A DNA stretch of 64,000 bases from the NCBI GenBank assembly GCA_045560765.1, contig JBJKZD010000009.1:1054001-1118000 (forward strand), given 5' to 3'. The translations under genes were made by a program, and so were the position numbers. Below, piece after piece: positions 27,301-36,507 of the stretch (positions are counted from its first letter, which is position 1; each line of letters starts with the position of its first letter). A model generated the notes under the pieces. That model saw nothing but the letters and a program-made list of their open reading frames with translations, did not search any database and was not told the origin of the DNA. The stretch comes from UBA9926 sp913064795 (GTDB lineage Bacteria; Pseudomonadota; Gammaproteobacteria; Pseudomonadales; Azotimanducaceae).

Positions 27301-28337
27301 GCGCCGTCGCTCGCTATTTTATTGCTCTGATAGAGCTCAGGAACACTCGGCGCGTTTGGCGCTTGCAACCAACAGCGAGCCGCATGGCCTGTGTTGTTAC
27401 TGTCTTTAAAGAAAGGTGGATTTTCCTCGTGACAGACGCGCATTGCGTGAGGGCAACGGGGGGCGTAGCCGCAGCCCAAAGGGGGTGAAAATAGATCCGG
27501 AGGGCTGCCAGGAATGGGGTCCAAGGACTTTTCCCGGTCCCCGATATTGCTGGGCATGGCGGACTTAAGCCCGAGGGTGTAGGGATGGGCGCTTTGATAA
27601 AAGATATCATCAACACTGCCATGTTCGATGATTTGTCCAGCATACATGACGCATACTTTTTGTGCGGTTCGGGCGACCACCGCTAAATCGTGGGTAATCA
27701 AGATGACCGCCATTGCATCCTGAGCTTGCAGTGTTTTTATTAGGTCGAGGATTTGAGCTTGGATGGTGACATCCAGGGCGGTTGTCGGTTCATCCGCGAT
27801 GAGCAAAGACGGTGAGCAGGCGAGACTCTGGGCGATCATCGCGCGCTGCAGCATGCCCCCTGAAAACTCAAAAGGGTACTGTGTTGCGCGTTTTCTAGCC
27901 TCAGGGATGTGCGTCATCTCGAGCAATTTGATCGCCGATTCAAAGGCCTGCTGCCCGGGGATTCCGCGGTGCACTTTGAGGGTCTCAGCGATCTGATCCC
28001 CGATGGTCATGGTTGGATTGAGGCTGGTCATTGGATCTTGAAAGATCATCCCAATTTCCTTGCCTCTGAAGGCATTGGCGGCCCTGGGCTCAAGTCCGAG
28101 GAGCTCGGCGCCATTAAGTCGTGCTGATCCTGCCGTAATTCTTCCTGGGGGCATGGGAATAATACCCATCAGGGATTGAACCGTAACGCTTTTGCCGCAG
28201 CCTGATTCTCCAACAATGGCCATAACCTCACCAGCCTCAACGGTAAAATCTACGCCTCTGACGGCCTTGACAACGCCGCCGTAGGTTTCAAATTCAACGG
28301 TTAAGCCCTCGACTTCAAGTAATGGCGGATTACTCAT
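27297..28337 (-). CDS. peptide ABC transporter ATPase (OppD/DppD type)
   Basis: 346 residues, with Walker A GESGCGKSV, signature EFSGGMLQRAMIAQSL, Walker B LLIADEPTTALD, and the C-terminal cysteine loop GCGYAPRCPHAMRVC. The first nucleotide of its ATG is the last of the upstream permease stop (TAATG), and its own stop overlaps the next ATPase start, so the four-gene downstream block is translationally coupled. Confidence 0.92.
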   Translation of the reverse strand: MSNPPLLEVEGLTVEFETYGGVVKAVRGVDFTVEAGEVMAIVGESGCGKSVTVQSLMGIIPMPPGRITAGSARLNGAELLGLEPRAANAFRGKEIGMIFQDPMTSLNPTMTIGDQIAETLKVHRGIPGQQAFESAIKLLEMTHIPEARKRATQYPFEFSGGMLQRAMIAQSLACSPSLLIADEPTTALDVTIQAQILDLIKTLQAQDAMAVILITHDLAVVARTAQKVCVMYAGQIIEHGSVDDIFYQSAHPYTLGLKSAMPSNIGDREKSLDPIPGSPPDLFSPPLGCGYAPRCPHAMRVCHEENPPFFKDSNNTGHAARCWLQAPNAPSVPELYQSNKIASDGA

Positions 28338-29743
28338 TATTCTTTCGATCTCATCTTGGAATCGAGTGCTTCTGTAAGTCCGTCACCGAGCAAGTTAAAC
28401 GCTAGGACCGTAATGCTGATGAACAGCGCCGGAAAGAAAAGTTCGTGTGGGTGACTGAGCATGGTTTTAACGCCCTCGTTGCACATGGAGCCCCAAGAAG
28501 GTGTTGGCGGCGCAACGCCCATGCCAATAAAGGATAGGAAGGCTTCAGTGAAAATCGCAGAAGGCACCGCAAAGGTTAGAGTCACCAAGATGACCCCCAT
28601 GGTATTGGGAATGATGTGTCTTGCAATCAGATAACTTGGACCGCCCCCTAGGAGTCTTGCCGCTTCGATGTAGCCTTGCTCTCGAATGCGAAGCACCTGA
28701 CCTCTCACAAGTCTTGCGGTGGCGGGCCAAAGTAATAGGATCAACGCAATGAGCATCGGCAGAATGCCGCTTTCACCCGGGCCTATACCGAAGGCAATCT
28801 TGAATAAGATCATGAACAATAAGAACGGCAGCGCGACCACAAAGTCAGCAAAACGCATGAGAACTTGATCGGTGGTGCCTCCAAGATACCCCGCAAACCC
28901 CCCATAAAAGACTCCAAAAAGCACATAAATTAGGGGTGCGACAACCCCGATGAACAACGACACTCGGGCCCCTTGCATCAGTCGGGCGAGCATATCCCGG
29001 CCCAGGTAATCGGTGCCCAAGGGATGAAAGGCTAACTGCACGGTTTGCCCCGGGCGGTCATCGGAATCGATCAACTGTCGTTCCAGTGCTTGGGAGACGG
29101 TGATTGATTGCTGGGGTGAAACTTCAAGGGTTGAGACCACATCGAATTCGTCGAAACCATCGGTGGGAATGATTGAGTAATAATAAGTCTGAGATTTTAG
29201 ATTCAGCCGGTCCTCGAATCCCACGATGTTGCCAGCAGTCAGACTCGCCAGGGGTAATCCCAGTCCCATTAGCCCCTCGGGCGCTGACTCACTGCGATAA
29301 ACGCTGTAGCCCCCTGCTTGATCTACGGGTGACCAAGAAAGGCGAACCGATTGGGTGGTGGGGGTCCCCAGAACTGTCAGTCCAGTCACAGCGTCTAGAG
29401 CATCCGGATACCCCGAGGGCGCTGGTGGATGCGTGGTATCGATCGGGGTGGCGGAGGGTTCAAAATCTTTGACGAGCAGCGCAGTTTTTGGCAATGCCGG
29501 TGCCTGGGATATTTGGTCAAGATCCTGCGCGGCTGGGTCCTTGGTCCAGATCCAAGGGCCAATAAGCGTAAAAAACGCTAGACCAACGATGAGGTATAAC
29601 GAAATCAATGCACGGGTATTTTTCTTAAGTCGAATCCACGCATCTTGCCAGTACGACAAGGAGGGTCGAGAAATCTGTTCAAGATTATCCTGCGATGGGG
29701 CTGGCTGGAAGTCAGCCTCAGTCAAGGTTCGAAGGGTATTCAT
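28337..29743 (-). CDS. peptide ABC transporter permease (OppC type) with a fibronectin-III-like insert
   Basis: 468 residues, far longer than the roughly 300 of OppC/DppC. Residues 46-66 form the first membrane span; the conserved segment HPLGTDYLGRDML does not appear until about 240, after which five further spans and the EAA-type loop (EAARLLGGGPSYLIARH) follow normally. The extra 170 residues lie on the periplasmic side. They include residues 113-208, whose SVRLSWSPVDQAGGYSVYRS, GFEDRLN and YYYSIIPTDGFDEF segments fit a fibronectin type III domain. The frame is intact on both sides, so this looks like a real fusion. It overlaps the OppB-type gene by ATGA. Confidence 0.9.
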   Translation of the reverse strand: MNTLRTLTEADFQPAPSQDNLEQISRPSLSYWQDAWIRLKKNTRALISLYLIVGLAFFTLIGPWIWTKDPAAQDLDQISQAPALPKTALLVKDFEPSATPIDTTHPPAPSGYPDALDAVTGLTVLGTPTTQSVRLSWSPVDQAGGYSVYRSESAPEGLMGLGLPLASLTAGNIVGFEDRLNLKSQTYYYSIIPTDGFDEFDVVSTLEVSPQQSITVSQALERQLIDSDDRPGQTVQLAFHPLGTDYLGRDMLARLMQGARVSLFIGVVAPLIYVLFGVFYGGFAGYLGGTTDQVLMRFADFVVALPFLLFMILFKIAFGIGPGESGILPMLIALILLLWPATARLVRGQVLRIREQGYIEAARLLGGGPSYLIARHIIPNTMGVILVTLTFAVPSAIFTEAFLSFIGMGVAPPTPSWGSMCNEGVKTMLSHPHELFFPALFISITVLAFNLLGDGLTEALDSKMRSKE

Positions 29744-30672
29744 TTGAGCCGAACTCTTGGGTCAATAAAGCCGTAGATGATGTCGACGAGAATCACCATG
29801 AGCACGAGAAAAGCGCCGTAGAACACCGTTGTCCCCATAATGACCGTGTAATCGAGTTGCTGTACGGCTTGCACGAAGTAGCGACCCAGCCCAGGAATTG
29901 CAAAGACCAGCTCCACCACAAAACCTCCGGTCGTGATTGCTGCGATCTGGGGTCCAAGGACTGTGACGACCGGCAGGATCGCATTGCGCAATTGATGCTT
30001 GAAAAAAATTCTCTGAGGGGAAAGCCCCTTGGCTTTGGCGGTTTTAATGAAATCTTCGTTAACAACCTCGAGCATTGATGAGCGCATTAGGCGGGTCAAC
30101 AAGGCCATGGTGCCAAGGCCGAGAACCAGTGATGGCATCAGCATGTGTGAAAAAGTTCCCCAGCCGGCGACGGGGAGAATGGAGGTTCCAAACCACTGGT
30201 TGAGATTGACTAAAAGAAGTTGTCCAAGGGCGGCGAAAACGAAACTGGGTACAGAAATCCCCAGAATGACTAGGAACATAATGATGATGTCGGGTAACTG
30301 ATTGCGGTAGAGCGCCGTGATGGCCCCCCAAAGAATTCCGCCAAGGGCGGCAAATGTGATGGCTAGAATGCCAAGCGCCGCCGATACGGGGAAGTGATCT
30401 TTGATGATGTCATTGACCCGCCGGTTTTGCTGAGTGAAAGAAATGCCAAAATCCCCCTGAATCATATTAGAGAGGTAAATGACATATTGTTCGGGTAGTG
30501 GGCGATCAAGGCCGTACTTGCGTGCGAGATTTTCTCGAATCTCAGCAGTCGTCGCCTTTTCGTTCATCAGCGGATCACCTGGAACCGCGTGCATCGCGAG
30601 AAAGGTCGCGGTGGCAATAAACCATACGGTAATGACGCCGGAGAGGAGTCTGCCCAGTGTGTAGCGAAACAT
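29740..30672 (-). CDS. peptide ABC transporter permease (OppB type)
   Basis: 310 residues with six membrane spans; MFRYTLGRLLSGVITVW is the typical OppB/DppB start, and TAKAKGLSPQRIFFKHQLRNA contains the EAA coupling loop. GDFGISFTQQNRRVNDII is the conserved periplasmic segment of the family. It lies four bases behind the substrate-binding protein gene and overlaps the OppC-type gene by four. Confidence 0.92.
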   Translation of the reverse strand: MFRYTLGRLLSGVITVWFIATATFLAMHAVPGDPLMNEKATTAEIRENLARKYGLDRPLPEQYVIYLSNMIQGDFGISFTQQNRRVNDIIKDHFPVSAALGILAITFAALGGILWGAITALYRNQLPDIIIMFLVILGISVPSFVFAALGQLLLVNLNQWFGTSILPVAGWGTFSHMLMPSLVLGLGTMALLTRLMRSSMLEVVNEDFIKTAKAKGLSPQRIFFKHQLRNAILPVVTVLGPQIAAITTGGFVVELVFAIPGLGRYFVQAVQQLDYTVIMGTTVFYGAFLVLMVILVDIIYGFIDPRVRLK

Positions 30673-30676
30673 CCTG

Positions 30677-32275
30677 TTAGGGCACTATGCGAGCATGAGT
30701 AAAGTCAGGGTCAGATCCAATCACCGTTCGTCTTAAGCCCTTGATCTTGGGGTGTTGGATATAAATGACCCCTTGTTCGTACATGGGTAGGATAATAGCG
30801 TCGTCATAAACGAGGGTCTGGATGCCTGCCATGGCTTCCATCCTGGTGGTTGGATCACTACTGTTCATAGCAATTCGGACCAACCGGTCATACTCAGGGT
30901 TGTTATACCGGCCCCGATTATTGAGGTTCCAGGAGGCAAATAGATCGCCAAAAGTCATGATGTCGTCAAAATCGGGTCCCCAGCCAGCCCCAACAATATC
31001 GAAGTCGCCCTCGGTCATCTTTGCAAGTCGCTGTTTGAAGGTTTGAACATCAATTTTGATATCCAGGTTGAGCTTGGTTTTGAGCATGCCTTGGGTGTAT
31101 TCCGCTTGTTTTGTTGCCGTTGGACTGTCGCTCACAAGCAGGACCAGAGGCGGGATTTGCTCAACCCCTAGCTCTGCCTTGGCCTCCGCCAGAAGACGTT
31201 TTGCGTGGGCCAGGTCAGGCCTTAAAACTTTGGCAGGGTATTCTTCGCGAAAGGTTTTATTGACGCCTTTGATCCAGCTGGGAAACAAACTGGCCCCTGG
31301 CAGATTCCCTGGGGTTTGCAGCACTTTGTTGACGAATTCGTCGGGGTCGAAAGCGGCCTGGATCGCTTGTCTGAGCTTAAGATTCCTGGTGATGCGCTCA
31401 GGCCGGTAGTTGTACTCAAGAAAATAAACGCTGCCGGTTGCAAACGGCCGAATACGAAATTGATTTTTGAGTGCGTCCTTGTAGGTTTCTCCATCGAGTT
31501 GGGTGTAGGCGATTTCATCATCAATGAAGAGGTTCAATCGCGCTCGGGTATCGGCCGTGATGTAGTCTGCGTCGATCCCATTTAACCGGATGGTTTGGCG
31601 GTTCCAGTAGGTTTCGTTCTTCTGCATTTTTAGAGAAGCACTGTGAACCCAATCCGTAATTTTGAAAGCGCCGTTGTAGAGCATCTGACTGGCATCGGCC
31701 GCATAGGAGGCTTCAACTGATCGGTAAAAGCGCTCTTGCACCGGAAAGGTCGTCACAAAGGCGGTGAGCTTCATGAAATAACCCGTGGGCCGCTCGAGGG
31801 TGACCTCCAGGGTATGGTCATCTAATGCGCGAATTCCAAGATCTGTAATCGGCAGATTGCCTTGGTTAATGGCTTCGGCATTTTTGACCGGGTACAAAAT
31901 AAAGGCATATTCCGAGGCTGTTTTTGGATCAACGGCATTACGCCATGCAAAGACAAAGTCATGTGCGGTCACGGGATCGCCGTTGCTCCACTTTGCGTCT
32001 TTTCGGAGCCAGAATTTTGCCGAGGTTGCAGACAGGGTCCAGCGCTCCGCGACCCCTGGGGCTAAATTGCCGCGACGGTCGTAACGGGTGAGTCCTTCCA
32101 TGACATGGCCTAAAACGAAGATCGAGACTTGGTCGGTAGCTTTCATGCTGTTGAGTTGGGGTGGCTCTTGAGCCAGAGCAATCTTTACCACTTGACGGGT
32201 GGCATCGACTGATTGAGCCTCGATGGCTCCGGAGAAAAGGCAAAGCGCGATGGCCAAAGACTTGAGGAAATTCAT
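30677..32275 (-). CDS. peptide ABC transporter substrate-binding protein (OppA type)
   Basis: 532-residue periplasmic binding protein of family 5. The signal peptide (about residues 1-21) ends at an AxA-like IEAQ site without a lipobox, so it is soluble. VKIALAQEPPQLNSMKATD is the usual mature start, FWLRKDAKWSNGDPVTAHDFVFAW the family-5 signature (here in two parts, KDAKWSNGDPVTAHDF), and YNNPEYDRLV the conserved C-terminal block. It is the first gene of the importer operon and is followed by oppB-, oppC-, oppD- and oppF-type genes. OppA-like length and motifs suggest oligopeptides, but the ligand is not proven. Confidence 0.9.
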   Translation of the reverse strand: MNFLKSLAIALCLFSGAIEAQSVDATRQVVKIALAQEPPQLNSMKATDQVSIFVLGHVMEGLTRYDRRGNLAPGVAERWTLSATSAKFWLRKDAKWSNGDPVTAHDFVFAWRNAVDPKTASEYAFILYPVKNAEAINQGNLPITDLGIRALDDHTLEVTLERPTGYFMKLTAFVTTFPVQERFYRSVEASYAADASQMLYNGAFKITDWVHSASLKMQKNETYWNRQTIRLNGIDADYITADTRARLNLFIDDEIAYTQLDGETYKDALKNQFRIRPFATGSVYFLEYNYRPERITRNLKLRQAIQAAFDPDEFVNKVLQTPGNLPGASLFPSWIKGVNKTFREEYPAKVLRPDLAHAKRLLAEAKAELGVEQIPPLVLLVSDSPTATKQAEYTQGMLKTKLNLDIKIDVQTFKQRLAKMTEGDFDIVGAGWGPDFDDIMTFGDLFASWNLNNRGRYNNPEYDRLVRIAMNSSDPTTRMEAMAGIQTLVYDDAIILPMYEQGVIYIQHPKIKGLRRTVIGSDPDFTHARIVP

Positions 32276-32423
32276 GCTCTCTCGATCGACTGTTTAAAAA
32301 GCGGAGTCTATCACGGGATAGCACGGGTGTCTGAAGCCGCCGGTTGTAGCCGGGATCGCTTGGATAATCGATAAGCACCTGGTCAGGGGCTCAAACCCGC
32401 GACCTTGGCAAGGCTGCTCCGAT

Positions 32424-33899
32424 CTAGGCGGCGTATTTCAACAAATTGGAAACAACTCGCTCAAGATGAGTCAGAGAGTTACAAACCTCGGTCTGATGGC
32501 AGTTTGGGCCATATTTCTTCATTTCCGCATCACCCACGGTCCAGTTCGAGCGTGGCTCTGGGTTGAGCCAGATCACGCGCTTCGACTTATCATAGATTTC
32601 GCGCAGAATTTCGGACTTCGAGTCACCGTAATTGTTACGGGCATCGCCTAGGATAATGACGGTGGTTTTGTTGTCGACGTCGTCCATGCAATTGCGCTTA
32701 AAATCCATGAGCATTTGGCCGTAGTCCGTCGACCCGTTCCCGTAATCACGCATGGTCTTTGCCATGGCGTCTTCTAGGTTGCTGTTTTGGAAAAGACGCG
32801 TAACCTCCCCGAGATCAGAGGAGAAGGCAAAACTTCGCACTTTGGGGATAACCTCAGCAAGGCTGTAGAGAAACATCAGCAAAAACCGAGAATAATTGCT
32901 GACAGAGCCACTGCAGTCGCAGATACACATCACCTTGGGGCGATCGACTTTGGAAGATTTCCACTTAAGATCAAAGAAGACGCCGTCGTATTGCATGTTG
33001 TGCCGGAGCGTTTTTCGAATATCGAGCTGCCCTTTCTTGAAGGTTTTGCGTCGCTTTGAATGAATGGAAACCAACTTTTTGGCCATTTTAAAGACAATTT
33101 CTTGTACGTCCTTAAAATTACGTTTTTCAAGATTGCTGAGTTTCACTTTTTTTAAGAGCTCTTCTCTGAGCTGCTTGCCATGCTCATCGGCATGTAAGAA
33201 AAACTGCTTCTCGACATAGTCTCGAACTTGGTCTCTGAGTTGGTCCCGGGCGCGTTTGAGTTTTCCAGCAAGGCGCTGTTCCCCGGTGCCGCCTTCGCCT
33301 TGGAGGTCAGTAATCTCCTCAGAGAGCGCTTTTAACCCCATCGCATCCATGATCTTACGGGTATAAAGCCCTTTTTGGGTGAAGACCACGATTTGATTGA
33401 CCTCGACAGCCCGCCCGGCTTCTGCCATAGCAACCATTAGGTCTGTTCGTGATCCATTGACAAGTAATTGGCCCAGTGGCGATGAGGGCTGGAGCGCTTC
33501 GCCGCCGTCTTCAGAATCCTCTAAGGACTCGGTTTCATCCTCAGCATTGCCCTGACCGCTGCCTTGTCCAGAGCCTTTGCCGCCAGGCTGACCCGGAGTA
33601 TTACCGTTGTCACCCTCGTCATCAAAGGCATCGCTGGAAGGGTCATCGCCCTCATCACCACCGGCCGCATCGGTCTTCATGACATCGTCGAAGGTGAAGA
33701 ATTTTTCGAAACAGGTCTCAAAGGTCTCTTTTTCTTCGGGGTTTTTTGAGAGCAGCATCGACAAACTGTCTTTAAACAAGCTCCGATCTTCATAGCCAAC
33801 GACTTCGAGTGCCGCCATAGCGTCCAAGGTCTCTGCGGGAGAGACTTTGACTTCTGCGGTACGCAGGACCTTGATGAAGTCGACGAGGGTTTTCTCCAT
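32424..33899 (-). CDS. VWA-domain protein of a MoxR/VWA pair (CoxE-like)
   Basis: 491 residues: an N-terminal region, an acidic, Gly/Gln-rich linker near residues 75-140 (including GQGSGQGNAEDETESLED) and a C-terminal von Willebrand A domain with the MIDAS motif DCSGSVSNYS and the later VIILGDARNN. The C-terminal PRSNWTVGDAEMKKYGP matches the CoxE-type VWA family. It begins at the last base of the MoxR stop (TAATG overlap). Such AAA+/VWA pairs assist metal-cofactor insertion or complex assembly; the target here is not identifiable. Confidence 0.88.
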   Translation of the reverse strand: MEKTLVDFIKVLRTAEVKVSPAETLDAMAALEVVGYEDRSLFKDSLSMLLSKNPEEKETFETCFEKFFTFDDVMKTDAAGGDEGDDPSSDAFDDEGDNGNTPGQPGGKGSGQGSGQGNAEDETESLEDSEDGGEALQPSSPLGQLLVNGSRTDLMVAMAEAGRAVEVNQIVVFTQKGLYTRKIMDAMGLKALSEEITDLQGEGGTGEQRLAGKLKRARDQLRDQVRDYVEKQFFLHADEHGKQLREELLKKVKLSNLEKRNFKDVQEIVFKMAKKLVSIHSKRRKTFKKGQLDIRKTLRHNMQYDGVFFDLKWKSSKVDRPKVMCICDCSGSVSNYSRFLLMFLYSLAEVIPKVRSFAFSSDLGEVTRLFQNSNLEDAMAKTMRDYGNGSTDYGQMLMDFKRNCMDDVDNKTTVIILGDARNNYGDSKSEILREIYDKSKRVIWLNPEPRSNWTVGDAEMKKYGPNCHQTEVCNSLTHLERVVSNLLKYAA

Positions 33900-34849
33900 T
33901 AGGAGGCCTTGGTGGCTTTATTCGTGAGCATTTGAACTTCCCCAGTGACCGCTTCAATATCCTCTTGGAACTTTAAAATGACATTGAGGGTTTGTTTCAC
34001 CAGTTCAGAATCGAGAGATTCCGTGTGCAGCAGAATGAGGGTTTTGGCCCAGTCAATGGTCTCACTGATCGCGGGAACCTTCTTCAGGTCCAATTCTCTG
34101 AGTTCTTGAATAAAGGTGACGAGCTGTCTTCTGAGTGCTTCAGGGACCTCTGGAACACGCGCTTTAACAATTTGACTTTCAAGATCCGCATCTGGGAAGG
34201 GAATGTACAGGTGCAAGCAGCGGCGTTTGAGGGCATCGCTGATTTCACGGGTATTATTGCTCGTCAAGAATACCAAGGGCTTTCTGTCGGGATGGGCTTT
34301 GACGGTTCCAATCTCTGGTATGGACAACTGGTAGTCTGAGAGCATTTCGAGGAGCAGGGACTCGAATTCGTGATCGCTTTTATCGATCTCATCGATGAGC
34401 AAGACGCAGCCAGCTTCCTCTTTCAGTGCCTTGAGTAACGGTCGAGGTTCTAAAAAGTCTTCGGAGAAGAAAACATCGCCAAATTCGTGAAGTTTGGCGA
34501 CGGATTCGGTTAATCCTTTCGCACCTTCGAGGATTTCTCCTAAGGTTTCTTTGAGAACCTGTGTGTATAACAGTTGCTTGCCATATTTCCATTCATAGAT
34601 TGCTTTCGATTCGTCCAATCCTTCGTAGCACTGCAAACGGATACAGTTCAGCGCCAGCATGTTGGCGACAGACTTTGCGAGTTCTGTCTTGCCAACGCCC
34701 GGAGGGCCCTCAATGAGGACAGGCTTGTCGAGATGGTAGGCCAGGAAGACCGCAGTGGCGATCTGATGATTGGAAATGTAGTTCAGATCCGCCAGTCCCG
34801 ATTGGATGGAGTCAATGGTTGCAAGTTGTTCGTCTCGTTCTATGGTCAA
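33899..34849 (-). CDS. MoxR-type AAA+ ATPase
   Basis: 316 residues; Walker A EGPPGVGKTELAK, Walker B VLLIDEIDKSD, sensor FLTSNNTREISDALKRRC and arginine-finger region RRCLHLYIPFP. It is the ATPase partner of the following VWA gene. This type occurs with CoxE-like proteins in aerobic bacteria, but no carbon-monoxide dehydrogenase gene is present in the window. The start ATG 34849 is preceded by a purine-rich GAGGGG in the divergent spacer. Confidence 0.9.
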   Translation of the reverse strand: MTIERDEQLATIDSIQSGLADLNYISNHQIATAVFLAYHLDKPVLIEGPPGVGKTELAKSVANMLALNCIRLQCYEGLDESKAIYEWKYGKQLLYTQVLKETLGEILEGAKGLTESVAKLHEFGDVFFSEDFLEPRPLLKALKEEAGCVLLIDEIDKSDHEFESLLLEMLSDYQLSIPEIGTVKAHPDRKPLVFLTSNNTREISDALKRRCLHLYIPFPDADLESQIVKARVPEVPEALRRQLVTFIQELRELDLKKVPAISETIDWAKTLILLHTESLDSELVKQTLNVILKFQEDIEAVTGEVQMLTNKATKAS

Positions 34850-35106
34850 CGGGGTTCCCCTCGGTCAAAGCTAAAGATCATCAGAAATCAGCGGTTCAAT
34901 GCGCAGATCCCGATGCATGAGCGTGAGGCATTATGTAAAGACCGCGATAACTTGTACAGGTGCGGTCTAATTATCATCGAAGCCGATCTTTGTGGATCAT
35001 GTTCAATGATAGATTAGGCATGGCACCCTGAAACTGTAAACGGCGCTAAAAGGGTGGTTTGGCTGTGACTTCAAAAGCTGATAGTTTCGAGAGAAGGAGG
35101 CGAGGT

Positions 35107-36507
35107 ATGAAACAACTGTTGATCAAAAAAGTAATATTGTTATTGATGCTTTCGTCCTGGGTAGGGGAAGTTTTAGGCGATTATGAATCGACTTATCAGG
35201 CGAAGGCGCACAAGAGTTTCGTTATTGAAAATGCCGTGATCGATGTAGGAGAGGGGCAAGGCCCCTTCTTGGGTTGGATTGCGGTTTCGGAGGGTCGAAT
35301 CCAAGCGCTGGGCTCGAGCAATGAATCCAAGCCTGAAGTTGCCGAGCGATTAGACGCCAGCGGCCTATGGCTGACTCCAGGAATTATCGATGTTCACAGC
35401 CATCTAGGAGATTACCCCTCCCCGAGTTATCGCGCCCACAGCGATGGCAATGAGGCGACCTCGCCGGTTACCGCTGAGGTCTGGGCTGAACACAGTGTGT
35501 GGCCCCAGGACCCCCAATTCCCATTAGCCCTTGCCGGCGGCGTGACCGCACTCCAGATCTTACCAGGGTCCGCCAACCTATTTGGTGGACGGAGCGTCGT
35601 GTTGAAAAACGTCTGGTCGAGAACTGTTCAGGGGATGAAATTCCCGGGCGCACCCTATGGCTTAAAAATGGCCTGCGGCGAAAACCCAAAGAGAGTTTAT
35701 GGTAGCAAATCGCAGTCTCCGGCGACCCGAATGGGCAATTTCGCGGGCTATCGTAAAGCTTGGATCGATGCCCAGGAGTATCAAAAAAAATGGCAGCGCT
35801 ACGAACGCTCTCTGAATGAGTACGTCGCCTGGGAATCGACAAAGAGCGGCTCTGATTACAAGACCCGGCCTTCACCTCCGAAACGAAATCTCCAAATGGA
35901 GACGCTGGTGGGTGTTCTTGAGGGAGAGATCTTGGTTCACAACCATTGTTACCGTGCCGATGAAATGGCCCAGATCATCGATTTGAGTCAGGAGTTCAAT
36001 TATCAAGTCACCGCATTTCACCATGCGGTCGAAGCCTACAAAATTGGCGATTTGCTGGCTGTAAACAACGTCTGCGCAGCGATGTGGGCTGATTGGTGGC
36101 AGTTCAAACTCGAGTCATTTGACGGGGTGAAGTCAAATGTGCCGATGGTTCATGCAGCCGGCGCCTGTGCCATTGTGCACTCGGACTCAGCGACCGGTAT
36201 TCAGAGGTTGAATCAGGAAGCCGCTAAAGCGTTGGCGGCGGGTCAGCGCCTCGGGCTCAGTCTGTCGGATTCGGATGCTTTGACCTGGCTCACGCGGAAT
36301 GCCGCTAAGGCTCTGGGCATTTTGGATCAGACGGGAACCCTTGCAACTGGAAAGATGGCAGATCTTGTGCTGTGGAGTCATCCCCCCATGAGCGTGTACG
36401 CCCGTGCGCAAATGGTTTTCATTGATGGTGTAAAGCAGTTCGACCGGGAGAAAGGCATTGGGCCGGTGACAGATTTTGAGCTTGGGCAGCGAGAGGAGAT
36501 TTTTTAA
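35107..36507 (+). CDS. exported amidohydrolase with intact metal site
   Basis: 466 residues. A signal peptide (LLIKKVILLLMLSSWVGEVLG, seen in two parts) precedes a composite-domain amidohydrolase of the imidazolonepropionase-like type. Metal ligands are visible: GIIDVHSHLG (H-x-H), HNHCYRADE, AFHHAVEAYK and HSDSATG (the Asp). ATG 35107 has a perfect AAGGAGG six bases upstream; in-frame codons back to 35059 are unlikely. The stop and the next ATG overlap at one base. Substrate class (peptide-like, lactam or other amide) cannot be derived. Confidence 0.85.
   Translation: MKQLLIKKVILLLMLSSWVGEVLGDYESTYQAKAHKSFVIENAVIDVGEGQGPFLGWIAVSEGRIQALGSSNESKPEVAERLDASGLWLTPGIIDVHSHLGDYPSPSYRAHSDGNEATSPVTAEVWAEHSVWPQDPQFPLALAGGVTALQILPGSANLFGGRSVVLKNVWSRTVQGMKFPGAPYGLKMACGENPKRVYGSKSQSPATRMGNFAGYRKAWIDAQEYQKKWQRYERSLNEYVAWESTKSGSDYKTRPSPPKRNLQMETLVGVLEGEILVHNHCYRADEMAQIIDLSQEFNYQVTAFHHAVEAYKIGDLLAVNNVCAAMWADWWQFKLESFDGVKSNVPMVHAAGACAIVHSDSATGIQRLNQEAAKALAAGQRLGLSLSDSDALTWLTRNAAKALGILDQTGTLATGKMADLVLWSHPPMSVYARAQMVFIDGVKQFDREKGIGPVTDFELGQREEIF

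Noticed and set aside
32383..32420. On the minus strand CCTTGCCAAGG followed by GCGGGTTTGAGCCCC looks like the anticodon arm and T-arm of tRNA-Gly(GCC).
   Set aside because: No acceptor arm, D-arm or proper variable loop can be built, and T-stem pairing is only three base pairs. Coincidence or a remote remnant; not supported as a gene or attachment site.
34939..34968. AGACCGC...GCGGTCT inverted repeat between the MoxR gene and the amidohydrolase gene.
   Set aside because: Seven base pairs with a 16-base loop is common by chance; listed here only as a possible operator.
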